NCBI GenBank assembly: GCA_033439295.1
Contig: JAVTLE010000016.1
Location: 2,356,001-2,420,000 of the forward strand
From: Deuterostichococcus epilithicus
Lineage: Eukaryota; Chlorophyta; Trebouxiophyceae; Prasiolales; Stichococcaceae
Reading direction: 5' to 3'
DNA length: 64,000 bases
The notes under the pieces are model-generated. The model did no database searches and was not told where the DNA came from. It saw nothing but the letters and a program-made list of their open reading frames with translations. This document shows, one piece after another, positions 46,933 to 56,800 of this stretch (position 1 is the stretch's first letter; each line of letters starts with the position of its first letter). The position numbers and the translations under genes are program-made.

Positions 46933-49243
46933 TCAGACGCCAATGATCTTGATGGGCTCCTCGTCGGCATTGCGGTACTGCAGGCTGATGTGCTCGTTGG
47001 GGTCGCCGAACACAATGCTGCTGCCGCCGCCCGGCGGCTTGCGCACCTTCAGCGACGACCGGTGCGCGTCCTGTGCGCAGCCATAGATGAAAGTTTGATA
47101 TGGTCGGTGAGCCACATGTGAAGGTGCCGGCGTCGGCAGTTCTATGTGCACGTCACGGGCGGGGGCATGGGGGCCGCCGCGCCGCCATTGTCAGCAAAGC
47201 CCGCGTCCCTGCGGAGGCTGCAGCTCCTAGGGCGTTCTCGCAGCAACCCTCAACCCCGAGGCGCACGATGAAGCGATCATTTGCACAGTGCACTGCGCCC
47301 ACAGCAAGGTGGGCGGGTGGACCGCACCTGCTGCGCGTCACCGAAGATGTCGCTGCCGCCGAGCTCTTTGAGCTTTGACTCCGAGAACGCCAGGCTGTGG
47401 GTGGGACCCTCCTTCACCTCCTCCGCAAAGATGTCGTTGCCCTGCAGGTGCGAGTTGGGTCCTGAGTTACGGGGCGGCAATGTGGGCGGCAATGTGAGTG
47501 AAGTGCGAACCGGGGTCGATGACTGCGCCGTTGGCAGGGTGGTCTGCGACTGCCCTCCTCCACCTCCTCTGCGATGTCATTGCCCTGCATCAGGGGCAGT
47601 GCAGCGCCCGGCGGGGGCACATCAGTGTGCCAGAGGCACGTGGACTGTGAGAGCTTGGTGCGGTCGCCCGCGGCGTCTCCAGGTTTGTCTCCGCCCTTTA
47701 ACTTTCACTGGCATGCCTCCGCGCTCGTGCCGCCCATTGGCATGCGGAGGCCAGCGGCACGACAGCACTGCCAGCTGTGGATTGCGCAAAGCGGCGCGCT
47801 GGTGGACACCAGCCGGCGCAGCCGTGCCCGCTGCGCCGCTCCCGCGGCATGCGCTCGAGGCGCTGGCCGCCTCCCCGTGTCTGGAGGCTCCGGCCTGGCT
47901 ACGTCTGGTGGCGGCCTCAGTCCTCTGTGCGCTGCTGTTGACCGGGCTCGAAGTTCCAGCACTGAGACGCGCCGGGGCATGTGTGTGTGAGCTTTTGTAA
48001 AATCACGCATGTGCATCAAAGGCCCACCTGCAGCGCGCGCTTTTTAGCCTCCGACACCTCCCGGATCTTGCCGTTGGGCGACGCCGAGAACTGCATGCGC
48101 GAGTCGACGCCCGGCGTCTGATCGGCGAAGATGTCCGAGCCGATCAGGCAGTGCTTCAGCTTCGTCTCCAGGCCTCTGTGAATGCAGCGACCACGGATGG
48201 CACTCCTCAAAAGTTTGCGCAACTTGGTACTAGGTGCGATTGGAAAAACAAGGCCCCGTGCTCTCGAGCACCAAGAAAATCGGCCGCCATGAGGGCTGTC
48301 ACCAGCGCACGGAAAAAGGTGTCATGCCGCAGAATAGGAGGGCGAGCATGACGGAGGGCAGGGGGATACTCACGGTCGCTGTGCAACATTGAAGCTGCCG
48401 TCCTCAAACTGCGGGCGGCAGACAGACCGGGGGTGAGCCGCTGAAACAAATCAACATGGACCAGGCACTTGCAGCGGAGCCGGAGATTCAAGTCTCATTG
48501 ATCCGGCACCTCGTTCAAGATCTTGCAAAGTGCCAACAATTAGTGCAGAAAGGCAAGCACTATTCAGATCAACTGGCGCAGGGCACCAGCTGGGCTGCCC
48601 ATCGCTGCCGCTGACCCCGTCCAACGTCGGTAAAGTCGTCTGTCTTTGAACGCATTTCACAGCAAGAGGCGTGCAGTAAGCCCAACACGGGCCACGTTGC
48701 GACTGCAGCTGGCTTGAGAACAAATGTCCAAGGACGCGATGCCCGCGCTGCCCCGACCTCCCAGCCGGAAATACAAGGTTTCCTTCGGATGCTGCTTTTG
48801 GCAATAGGCTGCGACCTACACAGCCATGCCAGAAGTGCCCATGCGAACTCCGAATTGCACGTGGACCTACCTTCGGTGACAGGCCCGCTGGCGGCAGCGT
48901 GGCGTTGTCTACGCCTTTGTATGGGCTTTTCCGTGTCGTGGGGTGCTCCAGACTGTCATCCGGGTATCCTCTGCGGGGTGCGCCACAACTTGCGTCAGCC
49001 TAAGTTCGTGAGCCGTCAAGGCGCTGTATCTCAGGGCCACTCTCCCCAGATGCTCGCGATGAACTCCTGTGTGCTCACAGACGCCTGTGCGACGCGTTTC
49101 CGTGCAGCAGCGAGGCTTGCGGCGCACCCGAAGATCGAGATGCTTTGCCTGCCACCACCGTGATTCCGCCACGAGTCTCGCGAGCCTGGCGAGTCTGTCA
49201 CAGATGGCGGCTGTGTCGGCGACAGGGAGCCGTTCTCGCTCAT
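46933..49243 (-). CDS. Jupiter/HN1 (JPT)-like microtubule-associated small protein, 224 aa
   Basis: Six exons close in phase: 49079-49243, 48374-48408, 48028-48175, 47621-47695, 47328-47441 and 46933-47070. The protein carries two Gly-rich motifs, HGGGRQSISIFG near the N-terminus and RKPPGGGSSIVFGDPNE near the C-terminus. They resemble the RPPGGGSNFSLG-type motif of animal Jupiter/HN1 proteins. Between them are repeated acidic motifs: GSDIFADQTPGVDSR, GNDIFAEEVKEGP and GSDIFGDAQQ, comparable with the SNIFG motif of the same family. It is otherwise polar and probably disordered. Jupiter/HN1 proteins bind microtubules in animals; that role here is inferred from motif likeness only. The 25-residue exon at 47621-47695 is the least certain: its donor was chosen by phase. 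Intron 4 holds a ghost of the start of exon 5. Confidence 0.62.
47550..47592 (-). repeat. Ghost exon: decayed copy of the acceptor and start of Jupiter-like exon 5
   Basis: Read on the minus strand the copy gives TGCAGGGCAATGACATCGCA, then GAGGAGGTGGAGGAGGG. The true exon gives TGCAGGGCAACGACATCTTT, then GCGGAGGAGGTGAAGGAGGG. One codon is missing from the copy. It lies in the intron just upstream, same strand, and keeps the AG acceptor. Confidence 0.85.
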
Positions 49244-49571
49244 GATTGCAGGCGCGAAGGGTGGGTTGTTCGCTGGAAACCTGAAAGTGGCAGTGTCGCA
49301 GCTTGATTGAGACTGCTCCCCTTGATGCAGAGCCGGAACGGGGGAATTCGTCGCTACAGGCCGGCGATGGTGTATCTGCTGCATTTAGTCCAGCAGGTAG
49401 ACCTACAAAACCTACAGTACACACTGTGCTGCCTGTCTGCTGCCTGTCTGCAGCAGCTGGCAGCACAGGCCGCGTTGCTGCTAGCGCTCCATTCAAGGAA
49501 CTGCGCCTTGCCCTCTGCTGCTCATGCAAGGCGGCTCTCATAGGGTGGTGCGGCCGACGTTCATCCATGCG
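49244..49571. other. Short gap between two minus-strand genes
   Basis: About 330 bp. It should contain the 3' UTR of the transporter gene and the promoter of the Jupiter-like gene. No gene recognised. Confidence 0.4.
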
Positions 49572-49649
49572 CTAAGGGTTGTGTGTCCGCCGTGGCGACA
49601 GGCTGCCGCCACTGGCGAAGCTGCCCGTCGCGAGCGTGTGCTTAACTGC

Positions 49650-49686
<37 letters not shown>

Positions 49687-52600
49687 CGTTGCTCGCGTGC
49701 CACCTGATGTGGTGAAGTGATAAACCCCTGAAAATCGCTGACGCCGTCCTGGGCTGGCGCTGCGTCACCATCCTGCGTGCTGACGGCTGCGTACTGGCTC
49801 TTCCGCTGGAGTCGATGCCGCTCATCATCCAAGGCGATTCCTGCGGTGCCAATGCATGACGCTCAGCCAGATGCACCGTAATGGTCAGTGCAGAGGTTTC
49901 CTCGCCACTCCTTGTCAGGTAGGTGCCTGGCACTGAGTGAACGGTACAGCACAGCTCCGTGTGGCTGCACCTGCTGTGGAGTCAAGGCGCGCTGCCTTTT
50001 GCCGGAATTTGATAACGGAATACCAGGCACCCCCCTGCGGTGACGAGGCAACAGCTCAGCAGGGCGAGGTGGTGCCAGGTAGCCTCGAGTGAAACCAGCG
50101 ACGCCGCCGCGGTGTGACATCGGTGCTGTGTGAAAGTCGTCCTACCATGACGACCTTGTCAGGGTCTCCTGACCGCAGCACAGGGAGAGGAGCAAAGGGA
50201 AACAGCAAAGCAGCACAGAAAAGGCAAAGCAGAGAGCGACAAGCTCACCATCATGTTCATAGAGATGCCAGTCAAGTTAAGGAGATGCGGCTCCACGCCA
50301 CCCAGCAGGAAAAAGCCCAGGGCAGTCGCCAGCACACCCTGCAGTGCATAGTTTGACGAGACGCAATATCGTCAGCTTGCGGACATCTTTGTTCAGAGGA
50401 CCCCTCGTGCGAGGCCCACGCGAACCCGCATCATGCGCCGCAGCGGCCCCTGGTGCGGCAACCGTTTGTTTGTTCCGGACGGTTTCTCGTGCAGTTGGCT
50501 CAGTGGACAGCAGGATGCTTGAAGCCCACCTTTGCGACTCCGACCATCGTGGTAGTCAGCTGCGGGACAGGGCAACAGATTTCAATGCTCCTGCCCTCCG
50601 CTCGGCAGTCCACACAGCTCATCAGCTCCACGCACAACAGCAACGTCCGCTGGTTGCCGAAGGGTGACATGCCGTCGGGTCAATGGCGCACCGCGCTGTT
50701 GCTCATAGTGCACAGGAACAGACTGAAGTTGAGCAGCACGCCCATGACGGCGCAGGAGGCCAGCAGCAGGCCGAAGTGCAGCGCGCCGACCGCGCCCGCC
50801 GCGTGCGCCATTGCAGGAACGACCCGCGCCACCTCTCCCGTGCTGACCACAACCTGCTTGATCCGCTCGCGTCACGGCAGTCAACTTCAGAAGCGTAATG
50901 CCGGCCCTTGCCTGACTGCAAGGGTCGGTCTTGATGAGAACAACTGCCCCTGTGGCGGGACGTGGCACAGGGCGGCGACATGGTTGCCGAGAGCAGTGAG
51001 ACGCAGGCATGGTAGCACAAGCGAGCGCAGGTCCACAGAACGCCACTGGGGGGCGCACCACGAGCAGGAAGGGGATGGACAGGGCCACATTATCGGACAG
51101 CAGCTCTCGTGTGAGCAGCGCAAACACACAGGACAGCTGGCGCACAGCCGCCAGGCGGGGTGCGCACCAGGAGCAGGAATGGAATCGACAGGGCGGCGTT
51201 GTAGAACAGCAGCTCCCAGCTGCTGATGCCCTTTTCCGCCCCCGACCGTTCCACCAGCAGCAGGTACCCCGTCTGCAGCCCACAGCTCATCAGCGCGCAG
51301 ACATATCTGCAGCAGAGAGGGGGGCAGAGGCGCAAGTTGCTGGGTATGTCGGGTTTGAAGGAAATTTATATGGTTTCGGTCCCTCACAGCGATCTCACGC
51401 CTCGACCCGTGCACAAAATACTGTCCGTCGCGGGAAGGTCGCGGGAAGGGGGCTGGAAGGCCTGGCCACAGACATGCGATGTTCTGAGACTGAGTCCTGC
51501 CGCGGCAGGCGCTGGGCTTGACACAGTTGTGCGAAAACATACGAAACACAGAATTTCGGCTGGCAGAAGCCTGCGGGCCCATGTTTGAGTGCTCACCCCC
51601 CCAGGTCGAAGGTGAAATCTCCAAGACCAGCGACCAGGCAGCCCGCCACCACCAGGACCACGCTGGTCGTGATGTCGCCCGGCGGCGCCTTTCGCTGTAC
51701 GACGGCCTGTTGCAACGAAAGACGGCAGCAGTGAGCGGTGAGCACAAGGTGAACTCGTTTGACAAGCAAGACTGTGCCGATTCAACCACAGAGAAATGAG
51801 CTGGCGTTGCGATACCTTGACGCCAAGGACCATCACCGGCGTCAACCGCTTCAAAGAATTGTACCTGCGGGTTGCCGCAACAGCGTTTTGCGATCTGACG
51901 CTGTGCACAGCTCTGACAAGCATCTGCGTCAGATGGCAGAGCTCAAGCAGCTGGAAGTTTGCAGCTGTGCCACAAACATGACAGCGAAGATCACACTCAC
52001 ATCGGAATGTTCAAGGCCGACAGTCCGACCAGCGCGAAACACACGTTCGCTGTGTACAGAATCGTCAAAGGCGCAAGCTGCCGCGCTTTGACCATTGAAA
52101 ACGCTGGAAATTGCAGGACGCCCGCCCACTGCAATCCGGACAATACATTGCTGTCGTGCACTGGTCTGCCCAAACCACGACATGCACGCCGCAAACTATG
52201 ATAGCCTCAACAGGGACAGCAGCCATGTCGCCAGCACCAAGGCTAACGGACCTGAGGCAAGCGCGATTTAAACAAGGGAGCCAAAAAGCGCACCCGAAGT
52301 GGCTGCACGATCATAATGGCGGCAACCATTTGGAGCAGCAGCACAGTGTTTGACAATCGAAAGTGCATCAGTGCCGCCTTGTTGACAAAGTTCATCGCGA
52401 TCGCAGTGGCTCCTGCAGGTCATCAGCCAACGTTGCGGCGTGAGGCAATGCATTGAAACGTGGATCACAGTTTGAAGCCTCCGGTCAGACTTGCTCGACT
52501 TCTGCGTCAGTGCAGCTCTGCGCGGGTGACCACAGCGTTGTCTGCATGCACGCCTGCGCACTCACCGTACAAACCGGCAGAGGACATCGCGGCGCACATG

Positions 52601-52981
52601 CGCATCAGCTTCTGGCGGGGCCTGGCAGGCGCCCCCGGCCCGTCCACCATGCTCATCACAGTGGTGTGGCCTCGTTCAGCGTCAACCTGCCGGAGACAGC
52701 CGCAAAGCTCGCCCGGGCGTGAGCGAGTTGTCAGGCATTCCAGGGTCGGTGCAGCGATTTCTATCGACTTCCACTACACGATGGTCCTCAGGCAGCAGGC
52801 ATGGCGGACGTGCGGACATTTATGGATCGGGGCGGCTCGCCTGGGTTTTGATGCCACCGGGGCTGCCCGGCGACGGCCCCCGTAGCGGGTGGACCTTGCC
52901 GTCGGACAGCTGCGCCGCGATGAGGCCCTTCAGTATGTCCTTTTCTTGAAACTGCTCGCCTGGGCGCATCGGGACCACCAT
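49572..52981 (-). CDS. GDP-sugar (GONST/GGLT-type) nucleotide-sugar transporter, about 455 aa
   Basis: A multispanning Golgi antiporter of the drug/metabolite-transporter fold. Twelve exons close in phase: 52895-52981, 52566-52686, 52294-52412, 52001-52128, 51816-51864, 51597-51706, 51168-51306, 50692-50853, 50530-50559, 50249-50338, 49971-50034 and 49572-49840. Motifs run in family order: MSSAGLYGATAIAMNFVNKA (TM1), PLTILYTANVCFALVGLSAL, NIPMYNSLKRLTPVMVL, GCLVAGLGDFTFDLGGYVCA, LLLVERSGAEKGISSWELLF, LFLCTMSNSALTTTMVGVAK, LGFFLLGGVEPHLLNLTG and GGAWYSVIKFRQK. These match plant GONST/GGLT proteins, which carry GDP-sugars; GDP-L-galactose, GDP-mannose or GDP-fucose cannot be separated by eye. 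The cytosolic tail is unusual in having eleven Gln. The first exon (52895-52981) fits by phase only; an internal ATG at 52656 is the fallback start. A ghost of exon 7 lies in the following intron. Confidence 0.88.
49653..49685 (-). repeat. CAG repeat (11 units) coding poly-Gln in the transporter tail
   Basis: On the plus strand this is eleven CTG triplets; read in the gene it gives eleven Gln in the cytosolic C-terminal tail, between REQR and EAVKH. Confidence 0.95.
51048..51112 (-). repeat. Ghost exon: decayed copy of the 3' end and donor of transporter exon 7
   Basis: Plus-strand text CGCACCACGAGCAGGAAGGG, then GATGGACAGGGCCAC and GACAGCAGCTC, parallels CGCACCAGGAGCAGGAATGG, AATCGACAGGGCGGC and AACAGCAGCTC at 51163-51215. 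Read in the gene, ELLSDNVALSIPFLLV mirrors ELLFYNAALSIPFLLL. The donor sequence (GTGCGC on the minus strand) is kept. It lies in the downstream intron, same strand. Confidence 0.88.
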
Positions 52982-53898
52982 GCCGCGGTGCGCCTGCGCA
53001 GCTGGCGGGCGGGTCAACTTGCGCTGGTGGAGCCTGGAGCTCTGGCGGTTGCATGCAGAAGCGCATAGTTGCCGGCGCTTTGACACGCGCCGTGCTTGGC
53101 TTGCTGGACTGCAGACGTGCCAGTGGTCTCATACAGCCCGCTCTGATCACGTCGCGGGACGTGATCTCGAGAAACAGCTCGTGTGCATGCCTCCAGCAGC
53201 ATATCTCATTGCACCATGCAGCTGAACAGCCTGCTGAGCAGCCTGAGTGGCTCTGCATTTCCGTTGCGTACAAGCACTGCCGTGTACCAGCCTTCCGCGA
53301 GCTTGGCATGAGAGACTTTGACGGCCCAAGCAGCGACCTACCCGTGCTAGACCATATTATGTACCTCCGGTGTTGCTACGCTGCCTGTCGTGACTGGGGC
53401 CCACCACCGAAGTTTCTCGTTTTGATCACCAGTATTTCACGTGCACGATCAACGTCGTAACAAACGTCGACGTCCTCGGGATTCAAGAAGGAGCCGATAC
53501 ACTGTCAAATGCTGAGCAGATGGGCCCATCAACGAGCTGTCGTCTGGCAAAACAGGCTGTAACCTATATGACTGGTCGGACAGTGTCCCGAGTTTCCCGG
53601 GAGTTTCCGCGTATATTTTGCCACGTGGAAAGTGAACACAGGATGAAGCCAGATTGGCTGGCAAAACCTTCAACACAGGATTTAGAGTGCCGGATTTGCC
53701 TCGCAACGCGACGTTGCACCTTACTGGCTTGCTGCCGCACCGGCAATTGCGCAGCTTGCCGGCGGCGAATGCGGAGGGACACGACGCTGGTTCTGGACAC
53801 ATCAGTGGCGCAGCTCGCGATGCGACGTTGCATAGAGGCTGTCTCGATATGCTGAGGGCATACTCTGCTGTGCCTGGCGCCTGGTGCTGCCGCAAGTG
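52982..53898. other. Divergent promoter region between transporter and SRPBCC genes
   Basis: About 920 bp between two start codons on opposite strands; expected to hold both promoters and 5' UTRs. Sequence 53380-53700 is less GC-rich. Open frames here show no recognisable domain. Confidence 0.4.
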
Positions 53899-56800
53899 AT
53901 GGCCAGCAGCCAGCCTCTGACCCGCATCCCTGCTGCCCGCCTCGCCCCGACCCACTGCATCAGCAGCCAGGGCTGCGGCGCTACTGCGGCGCATAGGCCG
54001 TTCGTTGGGCGTTCCGACGCATCGGGATGCGTCCATCGGCCGCTGCAGCATTGGACGCAGCGGCAGTGCCCTAGCAGCGGGCTCGCGCCCTCGCCCAGGG
54101 CGCGGCGGCGCCGCACCAGCCTCGCAGCGCGCGCCGTGCTCACTGCCTGGGAATGTGAGCATCTGTTCTTTGTCTTGTTGTTTGTCTGTTTGGGCGAGCG
54201 CTTCATGTTGATGCAGCAGCGCGTCGCGACACTTCTTGCCGGCATTTGGATGGGTATCCTGTTTGCAGCATGTGAAGGCGACATGCGATTGTTTGTCAGT
54301 CCTTGACCGTAGCGTGCTTCAACGATGGCGAGGTCCGGGTCTGCCACACCGAGAACCATAATTCACAGCGGCAGGTCATGGCGGAAATGCGCGTGTATGC
54401 TAGCGTCGATGAGGTGTGAGCATCACAACGCCTCTTGGTGTGCGAGAGAGACAGGCGCTGTGCATGCATCCACCACGCTCTCTCCTCCGACCATCCGCAC
54501 CATGCCGGACGTCATACTGCTCATGTCAGCCACTCCCGCACTCCTCCAGGTTGTGACTGCCTGCGCAAGATCAGCATCGCACCCGTACTGCGTCCCACCT
54601 CCACATACTGCTTGTCCAGGTGTGGAGGGTGGTGACGGACTATGAGCGGCTGGCGGAGTTTGTGCCGAACCTGGCGCACTGTGAGCGTGTCGGCGGGGCG
54701 CCGCCAGGCCGCATCCGTCTCCGCCAGCGCGGCTGCAGCCAGGTGGGATTGTGACGTTTTCTGGGGGGTTTTGGGTTCTGGGGTTTGGGCTTTGATACAT
54801 ACAGAGGCTCAGCACCTCGGCTTGCAGGCCGTGCAAGGCTGCAGCTTGCGACAGCATCAGGTCTGGTTTGGAGGTGCAATTTCCGACGGCAGCGGGCGGC
54901 ATACAGCCCACGGCTGGCTCCTGCTCTGACAAGCTGCAAGCCAGCCTTCTCAGCCCTCTAGCAATCCCCACTTGGCGCTGAAACGATTCGGCACAGAGCA
55001 GTCTGTTGCATTGCATCACACTGTTGGCCGATGCCCGTCCTGCAACTAATGCGGCGCAGGGCACCCTGTGGCGGCTGGAGGCGTCGGCGCTGCTGGAGCT
55101 GCGAGAACAGGTGCTGCCGGGCGGTGGCCGCACTGTGCGCTTCGCCCAGGTCGAGGGTGACTTCAAGGTAATACCTTAGTGCACATGTGTCTACCTCACT
55201 GACTGCACACCAACCTGCCCAAGTTTTCTCAAAGAGCTCAGCTGGGCAGGCAGTACGCTGCATGCCAAGGAAGGCGGCATGACGAGACCGGACACAATCC
55301 CGCATGCATCATTGTGTGCCAGCTTCTCGCATGCCACAGCTTTGCTGTTTGAGCGCCTCCCCACTGGCCTGTAATGAGCGTGCTTCAGACAGGACAGGAG
55401 CCTGCCGCTGGCGCGGTGCCGCTGCGAAAGGACTCGACACCCAACATCCGGCTTTCCTGAGGCTTCCGTGTTCCGGAACCGCAGGAGTTCTCGGGGCGCT
55501 GGGTAGTGGAGCCGTGCCCCCCGGGCGTGGCCGGCGGCCCCAGCCTGGCGACCCTACTGCGCTACGAGATCGCGGTGGTGCCGCACCTGTCCATCCCCTC
55601 GGCACTGGTCGCCCACGTCGTGCGCTGCGGGCTGCCGGCCAACCTGACCGCAATCGCCCGCCGCGCGGAGCAGGTAGGGTTCAGGGACTGCATTGTGCAG
55701 GTGTCGGACCGCCTGCCTGCTCAGCAAGCTCTTCCATGACAGCGCTTCCCCACGTGTGAGCTGAGTCGCAGTGGGAGACATGCCGCCTGGCGTTGGTCTC
55801 ACTTGAGCATGCTGAGTGAACCCTTTTGCAGTTTCTGTCACAGCGCTCCCAAACCTGGTCCACCACCGTGCAGATGGCGCAACGGCATGCCAGCGCGCCA
55901 AAGTTTGCGGCGCGGGCGCTCGCCGATGAGCCGGTGCAGCTTCCCGCCACGCCGCCGCAGCCCCAGCCGCCGCAGCAGCAGCTCGCCGACAACGAGCAGC
56001 TGCCGCCGAAAGCCACGGCGTGGCCCTGGCAGCGCCCAAAGTGAGCCCTGTCTGGCGTCGGCTGCAATTCCATGCCTGGCCCAGCACTGAATGCACCCAG
56101 CTCAACCTATCAGCCACAATTGGAGCATGGTCTGAGGCAGGACTGCTGGCACAGCACGAGGTGCTGGGGGCCTGTGCCGGGCGCCTGTGCCGGGCATCGA
56201 GCCTGGCTCACGAGCGGTGTCTCACAAGCCGGTCCCGGTGCTGCTGCAGGATATCGGCGCCGCGGCTGGCCGCAGGCGCACCGGCGCAGTACCTGGGCAC
56301 GACCAGCGTGCCGCTGCCGCCGGCGGCGCCGCCACCCGCGGAGCTCAGCTGGCAGGCGGGGCCCGACCCGCGCCCCGCGGCCCGAGCCCAGCTGCAGGTG
56401 CGCGTCTCTGCGCCCTGACTCGGCAGCCCCGGCGATCAGGGCCAACACCCGTCCTGTCAGTGCCGGCCGCACTCCTTTGTCGTGGCCGCTGCGTCCTGCT
56501 GCTGCAGCTGCACAGTGCAGACCGCCGGTCGAACGTTCTGGGAGCTGCCGCGCGTGTGCGCCCCAAGCGCATCCGCCCTCCGGCTCTGCACCCTGCCTTG
56601 TTCCGCATCCATCAACCCCTGGACCCTGTGTCGCAGGCCACATACCCGCCGTTTGCGGTGGGCACCCGGTCGGCGCTTAGCGGCAGCCCTGCCATTAGCG
56701 AGGTGCACCTGCGCCGCCTGGACCGCGACAACATCCTGCACCGCCGCGCCGTTGCCGAGATCTGCATCGACGCCTCGCCGCAGGAGGTGGGGTGCCCTGC

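Noticed and set aside
48457-48620. Plus-strand frame MDQALAAEPEIQVSLIRHLV, helical-looking
   Set aside because: It stops after about 50 codons, has no joinable exon, and lies in an intron of the minus-strand Jupiter-like gene.
48724-48780. Plus-strand MSKDAMPALPRPPSRKYK followed by a GT, like a first exon
   Set aside because: No downstream plus-strand exon continues it. It also falls inside intron 1 of the opposite-strand gene.
52566-52981. Treating the frame around 52820-53086 (PGEQFQEKDILKGLIAAQLS) as a separate gene
   Set aside because: It has a GT donor in phase with the first certain transporter exon, so it is better read as the transporter's N-terminal exon, though with lower confidence.
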